Made by a program: the position numbers and the translations under genes. Of a stretch of 64,000 nucleotides of DNA, positions 56,068 through 64,000 are shown in pieces. Where the stretch lies: assembly GCA_036250195.1 (NCBI GenBank), contig JAVHZZ010000001.1, forward strand, positions 382,027,907 to 382,091,906, in the 5' to 3' direction. Every line of letters starts with the position of its first letter. Positions within the stretch are counted from its first letter, which is position 1. The stretch is from Mixophyes australis. Lineage: Eukaryota > Chordata > Amphibia > Anura > Limnodynastidae. Below the pieces are notes generated by a model. The model saw only the letters and a program-made list of their open reading frames with translations, did not search any database and was not told the origin of the DNA.

Positions 56068-57880
56068 ATGTGTAAAGAATTCCAAACAAGTCAGAAATAT
56101 TAGTATAGAGGTGTGGAAATCTGAGGCAGGGCACAATGGCCAGATCAGGCTGCCAACCTATAATTGGCAGATGAAGATCAAAGAGGCTATTGCAAGGCTT
56201 ACCATGAAACTCAACGAGTAACAGAAGTCAGTTACTGCAAAGGATCCTAATGTACAATCGCCAGGGGATTTCAAAAGCACACAAGCAATTATTTTGTCTA
56301 TAAGGACAGAAACCTTTTTAGTATTTGTTTTAGTGTGTTTTGCAGGTAGTAAGGAAAAAAACAGGATGTGCAGGCGAGGGGAATGTAGGGTGCCCCTCCT
56401 TAGAAATCTTGTGACCCCTTTGAAATTTTCAGGAGTCTAAATGACTCCACTTTGATGAGCAGCAGTATGCACCATTCACAAAGCAAGTTGCTGGAAAATC
56501 ATGCAAAAACAATCTTCTTTTATTTTGGACAGTTTTGCAGATTAATCTCTGACCCTCTGAACACATGCTCTGAACATGCTTGTCTGAACAAGCTCTAAAG
56601 CTGCATTGAATGTACAACTTTTTGCATACGTACCTACATACTGATATGCATCTTTTCTCAATGTATTGTGCTCAGTTACTGGATACTAATTCAATAACAA
56701 ATGTTACAGTCACTATGGTTTCTAAGTATTTTATAATCTTTTACAGTATATTTTCTTTTTATAGTAATTTTTTGTTTTGGGTCATAATTAGACCCATAAA
56801 ACTTATAAAAATAAATTATTTTACTTTATTTGCATTCACCATGAACATGGAAGGAAATACAGTTTCCTATTGCATTCTTCCTCTTTTTCGCTCCCTCTCT
56901 TTGCAAGCTTAACACACCACACCTGAAAACAAAACAATTAAAATTAAATTATGCCCTCAGTGCCTTAAAACTAATGAGATGATTAAAAATAGCTAGAGGT
57001 GATGAAGTTTAAAGCAGGGAGATCTGTTTACAACATTACAGAAAATCTTAAGGGAATTGACGCATACTCTGATGTGTAATGAGGGATTCCTTTTATTATA
57101 TACTGTTTCAGTCTCTCTTTATTTTAGTATCTTTAAATTACAAGTCCAACCATATCTGTGTATAAAAACACTGCATTTTTAAATAAGTTGCCTTATTTAC
57201 AAAAATATACATATTTATTTATTTGATATGTTATAGGTGAGATGTATCATTTTACATTATTCCTTTATAAAGTGATTTTTCACACATTGAGAGCACATGG
57301 ATATTTTACAGTGTATTTACCAGCAGCTGGTAACGTTGGATGTGTAGCAAGCACCGATTATAAGCTTGCAAACAAGGTCCTCTCATCTCTTTGTCTGTTA
57401 ATACAGTCTTGTATTACTGTTCCCAATTGTAAATGTCATGAAGTATGCTAACATGCTATAAATAAATGTTGGTAAATAAATACATCTTAACTATCCGCTA
57501 AGCTTTCTGGCTGAATTTAGTGAATGAGAGTAACTCTGCCCCTCTCACCATGAAATCACAAGTAGGCAAACACTACACTGTTGTGATGGTGTAGTAAAAA
57601 ATTATCCAGGTTCTTTATATACCTGTCTGGTGTCATGGGATTCATTGGCAGTTATGTAAAATTTAAAATAAGAATATTTACTGTGTAGCTGTATGAGGGC
57701 ATGCCCAGATATATATTTATTTATCACAAATATGTACCATGTGAAATTCTCTTGTCTCCATATACTATAAAAATAGGTTGGAGGCATGGCTTACCTCAGA
57801 GTTAGAGTGAACACTGTTTTCAGGAGCTCTCTGGGTGATAAGAGGCAAATTCACTATAAAACACAAATTAAGGCAGAATT
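56068..57880. other. AT-rich, no gene seen
   Basis: The frames at 56610 and 57242 contain no recognisable domain. Confidence 0.5.
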
Positions 57881-58516
57881 CGTTAGGCACCCTCTTCCCA
57901 ACCCGCTGGCATCTTGAGTTACAAAGTCAGTACAAGCTGGAAGGTATTTTCCTGGTCTCCCTTCAATATGAGTCCTAAAGCTTGTTAAATCCATCTAGGC
58001 ATCTGGATAACATTGGCCAGCAATCAAGCCTTCTCGTAGTAAGATCCTGTGAAATATATCTGATCCCCCTCTCTGAGTGGTCCTGCAGTGACTGTGTATA
58101 ACAGAGAGAACATGCCTCTCCCTTTTATCATGTGCAACTCTCAGAGTTTCCCTTGTTCTGGAAATGGCCTCCTGCACCTGGCTGCCACCTTCTCATTCTG
58201 AGGGTACCCCTGACCTTAAAACTTGCACCCAACTCTTAAGCAGGCCAGCTTTAAATGACCTGGGATAATGGGATACAAGAATATTCAAGCTGCAGTCCCA
58301 TCAGTGGCTGAAGAGATACCACATTATATCTTCTCACCAGTGTTACATAAATTAGAACCTGCCACTTGTGAGCCCCAAGCGTCCAGCGCTTTCTGGAGGA
58401 GAATGAAGGTAGTGTTGAGGAGCTTCCATCTATAAGAAAGTTCTTCGGAGCACTATCCCACTGGTAACCACTCCCAGATTACATTGTTCACCAGCACGGT
58501 GTGTGAGGGTAACAAA

Positions 58517-58709
58517 GTGGCAGATGCTTTTCAACAGGATCCATAGGGTTCTTAGGATGCAAGGACTTCAATTGAAAAAACCCTGGGATATTATCCATAT
58601 TGAACCATGTAAACAATGCAGATCAGACAATAATCCCAATCCATTGGCTATCCCGCACCCCACCCACAATCGAAGAATGGTTAAATCACGTAGACTGTTA
58701 TATGACAGT
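58517..58709 (+). repeat. Duplicated L1 segment, copy 1
   Basis: 193 bp, matching 59021-59210 with a 3-bp indel and two substitutions seen (aattg versus aactg, atcgaa versus atcaaa). Confidence 0.9.
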
Positions 58710-58799
58710 ACACCACACACCTACCTCGCAAAGGTGCCTGCAGGGTCTTCAAAAGCCTGTCACTCTTCATTTAGTTGCATCTGATCATTCTCATAAATA

Positions 58800-58835
58800 A
58801 GATAAGGCCTCTATTATTCAATAGAGGCCTTATCT
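58800..58835. repeat. Perfect 16-bp hairpin with 4-nt loop
   Basis: agataaggcctctatt, loop attc, then its exact reverse complement to 58835. It sits between the two copies of the L1 duplication. Confidence 0.95.
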
Positions 58836-59020
58836 TCTGCCTTTACCACACCATGTTACTTTCCACTGAATCTGAGAAATCTTGGTGAGGTGCTCGATTC
58901 AGGGGACTGGTCAGAAATTTAGATTAGAGTAGTGAAATCCTTTTCTATTAACCATCTACCTTTCTATGGGCCTATGTAGCCAACCAATAATGATTGTCTG
59001 CAGCCCATCCTGGGTGAAAA

Positions 59021-59300
59021 GTGGCAGATGCTTTTCAACAGGATCCATAGGGTTCTTAGGATGCAAGGACTTCAACTGAAAAAACCCTGGGATATTATCC
59101 ATATTGAATGTAAACAATGCAGATCAGACAATAATCCCAATCCATTGGCTATCCCGCACCCCACCCACAATCAAAGAATGGTTAAATCACGTAGACTGTT
59201 ATATGACAGTGGACGACATAGTCCTCTCAGCAATGCATAAATACTCTTTGTCACAATCTGGTTTGGGTGGATGGATTTCAAAGAGTCTTTGATCTATAAA
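59021..59300 (+). pseudogene. L1/Tx1 ORF2 C-terminal fragment (duplication copy 2 onward)
   Basis: The frame from 59104 reads ADQTIIPIHWLSRTPPTIKE, WLNHVDCYMTV, MHKYSLSQSGLGGWI and a stop. It matches the L1 C-terminal pattern (I-x-x-x-W-x-x-x-x-PPT-x-x-EWL, then a W near the end). Copy 1 carries the same start but diverges after CYMTV. Confidence 0.65.
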
Positions 59301-59699
59301 GCAGCCCTCAAGAAACTCAGCCATCCCTCCTGGAGCCACTTAGACAGCTCTTCTCCTTTGATCATCAACCTAGATATTGTAATCACAACAAACTTCATGC
59401 CCAGAGCCAACCTTCCTTGATATAGTTTTTTTTATGAATACGTCTTTCCCACGCTCAAGAATATTATATCTTGCCTCTTTGTGCCATATCCACCATGCTA
59501 CATTTCTTCCCCATTCTCCCTTCCCCCCCTTGTAACAAGTATAATTATTGTTTCTGCTTAATTAATCTCTACTGGCTCAATAGTGAATTTGTAAGTGGTT
59601 ATATGTTAGTTCTTAAATATGTTGGTGCCAAAAACCTAAATAATAAAACAAAATTACTTATTCATAAAAAAAAATCACAAAATGCGATTACCCAAAGGG

Positions 59700-62550
59700 A
59701 TTGGTATTTTCAATGGTGAATTAAAATAGTGCAATAGTTTTGAAGGGCCTCAGTATAGAGCTAAGTGTGTGTGGCACCCAAGCTGTGCCTTAGACACTTT
59801 TATTCCAGCAGGGATCCCCAAAATCGTTTACAAGCAGTAGTAAACCCCCAAAACTTTTTTTTAACAGTGACCCCCCCAGGAAACTAATAGTGACCAACAG
59901 GAAATTATATTACCAGTTCACACTAGTAATATTTCATTTTCTTGTTGATTGTCTCTTCACCAACTCCCCAAAACCCCATTGATCGTGATTACATCACCAG
60001 TGACTAAAATTCTTCTGATCATCACATTGCAGAACATTGGTCTTTATTAGCACATTATGTCTTTTATTTTTTTTGCTTGTATTGAATTTTGTGAAGGAAT
60101 AAGCAATTTTGCACAAACAATACACTTTTTGAGCGACACTTTTGTTTCACGTCAGAATTTCTATTTACACAGTATTTGAAAACTCCCTTTTCCCAGAATT
60201 TAAAGTCTGTAATTAGGGCTGGGATAACAAAGGTCAGTTCATTCTGCACTGTTGTAAGTTTTGAATTGCAGGCTTAACAAAAATGTTTAGGGGGATTATG
60301 TGTGAAACACTTAAGGTCAAATTCCGCCAAGGAAATGTACAACATTTCTGTGCATAAATGCACATTAAGGCCAATATTACACTGAACCTGTTTATAACAT
60401 TGCACGTTTACATTTTTTAACACTGATACTGAACTCCTAGCAGCTAAATTGATTGCAGTTAAGTTTTCTGAAATTTGATTGGCTGTCTAGGTGTTTAATG
60501 TGAAAAATAAGGAAGGAGTGTTACATTATCATTAAGCAAGGAGCAGTGCATATGATCAGCCACTAGTGGCACAGTGTTGTTATTGGACTGCAACAGTATA
60601 TTTTATTTTGTTGTAAGGTTACTCTTTAAACATCTGAATAACATGTCTAATTCTGGTGAAAGATTGTTGTGCAAAATAGACCCTTCTCCCCGCCAAGATT
60701 GCTGTCAACCCCCTTCCCCTTTGCCTCTTCTTATCATGTGTAGAGCAAGCTGAACTGTGTCAAACTGGCATTGTGGTGCTTAGATATCATAGCTGAGTGC
60801 CACACACCAGGAGAAATCACTTCACATGTAAAAAGCTGCTGGTTGCTGCTCCTTCATGTTAGCAGCCAGCGCCCAGTGTGAGGACAGTGCAGGGAAAATA
60901 AAAATACTGAGTGAGTGATGTTATGTTTTAGACATAAAACACAGCAGCGTAAAAACACAAAAAATATCTAAATTAGCAAAAGTTGATGGGCCAAACTCAT
61001 AAGCATACCTCAAACAGTCCTGCTATTTGCAGTACAATACTATTTATATTGCAGACAAAAATAGGCATGGTTTGTAGATTAAGGGTGAAACTAGAGTTGA
61101 TTTGGATTGTTACTAAGGGGATCTCTTTAGTAATTGGACACAATTCCAATTGTTATTAATGGTAGCAAAACCCCCAACATTGTTTTTTGAAATTCAGCTC
61201 AAAATTTACACATTGCTGTGATTTTATTCAGATTTGAAATTGAAAAAACTCAATATCCAGCATCTCAGTTATTTTACAGAGGGATTAATGTTTAAAATAA
61301 ATAAATAATTAAAAAAAAAAAGAGCAGAATGCGCCCTCCCCAGAGTGAGAGCAAACACAAAAGTGTGCCCCCACCCACCTCCCAGAGCCCCACACTAAAC
61401 ATTACTGGTGCTCTTCTTGACCCTGGTGGCTGGAGAAATTACAAGAATGGGATCATTGGAGTCATAACAATATAATAGACAGAGGTTACAAAGGTCTCTG
61501 TCCATTATATTAATAGAGTTACAAAAAAATCCTACACACATCTTAAAACAGTGTTTAATTGAACACAATTCTACCCAACTGCTCATTCATCATTTAATGA
61601 AATATAAAAGTGAAACTTATTTGTTTACTTTTTGGTCCATCATAGTCCAAATGGTAAATAATATTTTCTTTTGTTCTGTCCTTGATACATTGCTCATCAT
61701 TGTTTTGTAACCTTGTGGTTGCCAAAATCTCCAGTAGGTGTTATTTATACTACAAACATTGGGCAAATTAAGAGCAAAGAATAAGATGTCGGAAGCAAAT
61801 CTCATTGGAGGGTGTTTAAAATTCCCTTATTAATCATAAACTCTGCATATCATAAGGTGCAAACAAAGCAGTAAACGTGCGGATTAGCACACAGAAAATC
61901 AATCTAATATAACTCTAAAAACTGACAGATCAGCTACAGGTCACTCAGCTCCATTATTCACTTACTTCATGTTTTTTTTTTTTATTATTAGTGTAACTAC
62001 AGAACATTTGAAAGGTTTCCTCAGTAAGTGTGATAATAACACATATTGTCATTGTTTAGAAAAGACTATAAATGGACATATGGGATTCATACACTTAGAG
62101 TATGCATAGGGGTTGCTATTCCAACTAAGAAATAGAGAGAAAAAGAAAAACAAGAGAGGCACTGCAGTCTCTGAGCAAGTCATAGTTATTAAAAAAAATG
62201 TGTATATTAAAAGAGAATAATTAAGGAACCCTTTAGTCGCAATATGGGCAATTATCAAAGCAGAATCCTATTCAAAAGTGATTACTTATCACTATGTTTA
62301 AGTTGATATCACAATCCCATTGTATGTTTTAAAGTAGGATACATAATATACCACCAGCTGTTGAATCATTGCTGGGTATCTTAGAGATAATTCTAATAAA
62401 CTGGATCCCTTATTTGCATACTTAAAACATTCAAAACTAGTCCAAAGTTGGATAATTGCATGAGTGGGTATCCACATCAATAAACTCAAAATGGTTTTCA
62501 ATTTTTCTGGAGTGATTACAATATATATTGGTGTTACTTACTACATATAT
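59700..62550. other. AT-rich, no gene seen
   Basis: No coding sequence, tRNA or recognised repeat. 60640-60900 and 61320-61400 are less AT-rich but unassigned. Confidence 0.5.
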
Positions 62551-62559
62551 ACATGTAAG

Positions 62560-63480
62560 CCCTTGGTGCTAATCATTGGGTCAAAAAATTAAGCCACCCA
62601 TACCGCAGCACCCTTTTTACCAAAAACCACACCTAAATGTACTAAAATCATCTCTAAATATGGGTCTGGAGTTATCAGATATGCCAAATCTTTCACTTAA
62701 GTTGGTTCCTTCTCTCATGAGGTGATTATGCTGCCTCTGCGTATAGCTATAGTGCTGACATGTGCATGGAGGACAAGCAGTTGAAAGAGTGTAAGCGGAA
62801 ACACCTAAACACACAGTTTCCGCATCGTATAACCCCTCACTGCCTATAAAAAGAGGACTATTTAATAAAATATTGTAATTTAAATGATTTTTGTGTAATA
62901 ATTTAGCTATAGAGAACTCTGATATAGTTGTTGGTCCAGGGAGATGTTAATAATGTTAGCCCCTGAAATAAAATGGGCCATCCTTTTTAATAAGGCAACA
63001 CATATATGCATATTGTTATGGAGTTATTTACTCCCAGGAGAGGATCACTAGTCTGAATAGTGGCTCACCGATATCTGAGTATGCGCAGTTCGCCAGTCCT
63101 CGTTCCTGTGGTGTAAACTGACAGTGGACAAGCCGCTCGAGTTTCGTCTGGCATGTAAATAGTTTGACAAGTGTGAAACAATCAAATACAACTGATCCAA
63201 TGTCTGCTTGTTTGATAGGGTAAAAAAAGGCTGTAAAACCAACACGTTTCTCCCCAATAACTATGGGTCTTCCTCAGGGAAAAGAAGTGTAATGAATGGT
63301 TCTATAGGACGGGGTCCTCTTTACCCCTGTAGTGCCGCCCATAAACAATCTGATTGGTTCATATAGTAGAGGAGGCGTTTCCCAAACTTCTATAGTATGT
63401 AGAAGTAAACAGCATTCATAATGAATAATTCCAAACAGATAAATTCCAAAGGTCTGTACAACAAATTCTATGATTATAAA
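62560..63480 (-). repeat. Repeat with hammerhead-like box at 63241-63277
   Basis: On the minus strand: a CCAAT box (gaaccaatcaga, about 63350-63361), tcctatagaacc (about 63300-63311), then ctgaggaagaccca, loop, tggggagaaacgtgtt at 63241-63277. CTGAGGA and GAAA match the hammerhead core, CCCA/TGGG forms the stem, and ACGTGT is nearly self-complementary. It is the closest partner to the copy at 20557-20590. Confidence 0.5.
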
Positions 63481-63601
63481 AGAATAATAAAATTACAGAC
63501 ATAAATTACTAATTACACTACTGTGCAGATGGTAAATAAATGATAAATATAGAAAAAGGATAATAACAATAGGCATATTGAAGGCACCTCCCATAAAACC
63601 A

Positions 63602-64000
63602 GGGGGTAAATGTATCAATGTCTGGATTCTTCAACTCCGGCGAGATCGGCGTCTTAATCGCTTAAATTTAAAGCGGCGCTGCCTTGTAAAGGGAAGTTTC
63701 CCTCACAAGCTCCCCAGCACTCCAGATTTACCAGGAGCTTATTTTATATATTGTGAAGTAGGATAAGGGTCTTCAATTAAAGTAGTGCCACCACGACTGT
63801 TGTATTATATCCTGAACTATTGGCTTTAAAAAATGGAGATACCATTTGATCTAATTATCAATAAAACTACTGGGTCACTTATTGTGGTCTTAATCACTCT
63901 AAACTGATAAACCACACCTGGCCATCTTGATGCAAATCAACGCAATTTAGTAATTGGAATTCTACTACAAAAGGCATACAGATAATATTGTTAATTTCTG
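63602..64000. repeat. Short-element end GGGGGTAAATGTATCAA and AT-rich flank
   Basis: gggggtaaatgtatcaa at about 63602-63619 is the complement of the ends at about 28490 and 40295. The matching second end was not found before the window edge. The rest is AT-rich without genes. Confidence 0.4.

Larger units (their letters stand above)
58517..59690 (+). mobile_element. L1/Tx1-type LINE 3' end with internal duplication
   Basis: L1-clade ORF2 C-terminal sequence occurs twice (58517-58709 and 59021-59210). It is followed by a 3' UTR and an end near 59690 with aataaaacaaaattac and an A run. 57880-58516 may be more of the same element but I cannot read it. The duplication means part of the element was copied within itself after or during insertion. 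Confidence 0.65.

Noticed and set aside
58800..58835. Rho-independent terminator
   Set aside because: A perfect hairpin but no T-run after it, and the window is eukaryotic.

Overview
The window looks like intergenic or deep-intronic DNA from a large, repeat-rich vertebrate genome. I think a frog (anuran amphibian) is most likely. The reasons are AT-rich composition, many (AT)n tracts, and the mixture of CR1, L2 and L1/Tx1 LINEs, Ty3/Gypsy LTR elements, Tc1, several hAT-type short elements, a tRNA-headed SINE and Penelope-like fragments. The species cannot be fixed from the sequence. I find no intact host gene, no convincing spliced exon, and no rRNA or true tRNA gene. Nearly all open frames over 60 codons are chance frames, (TA)n readthrough (IYIYIY), or remnants of transposon proteins.

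Layout. 1-12 kb: a 166-bp hAT element with an exact 8-bp target duplication (513-678), an LTR-like tract, a CR1 LINE remnant on the minus strand with readable ORF1 esterase and endonuclease domains (1420-2905), an L1 3' end (4140-5498), a short-element end at 9421, and a broken copy of a transposon-associated protein family (9712-10262). 12-25 kb: a solo LTR with 5-bp duplication (12689-13341), the first of four 175-bp palindromic elements, a 1.53-kb non-autonomous hAT (15692-17225), a 107-bp inverted-repeat pair framing a hammerhead-like motif (19917-20848), a 298-bp insertion with 14-bp duplication (22054-22379), and a large solo LTR carrying 78- and 80-bp minisatellites (23785-25156).

25-43 kb: an L2 LINE 5' part (26060-28000), an L1 3' end (32525-33340, minus), L1 ORF1 plus endonuclease remnants (34180-35850, plus), a degenerate tandem array (38755-39620), and a truncated Tc1 element (41378-41890). 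43-64 kb: SINE pieces, a nest of two Ty3/Gypsy elements in and beside (AT)n tracts (46603-50404), a full tRNA-headed SINE (54043-54440), a GC-rich 315-bp hAT-type element (55745-56059), L1 3' sequence with a 193-bp internal duplication and a perfect 16-bp hairpin (58517-59690), and another hammerhead-like motif near 63.26 kb.

Nothing here works as a pathway. The most interesting thread is a recurring cassette: a CTGAnGA-type box, a short stem-loop, then GAAA followed by a short self-complementary box. Eight copies, some strongly degenerate, are scattered on both strands, and several lie downstream of TATA-like and CCAAT-like boxes. It resembles a minimal hammerhead ribozyme of the kind known from Penelope-like elements. 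Coordinates of repeat edges without target duplications are approximate, and all family names are by eye.
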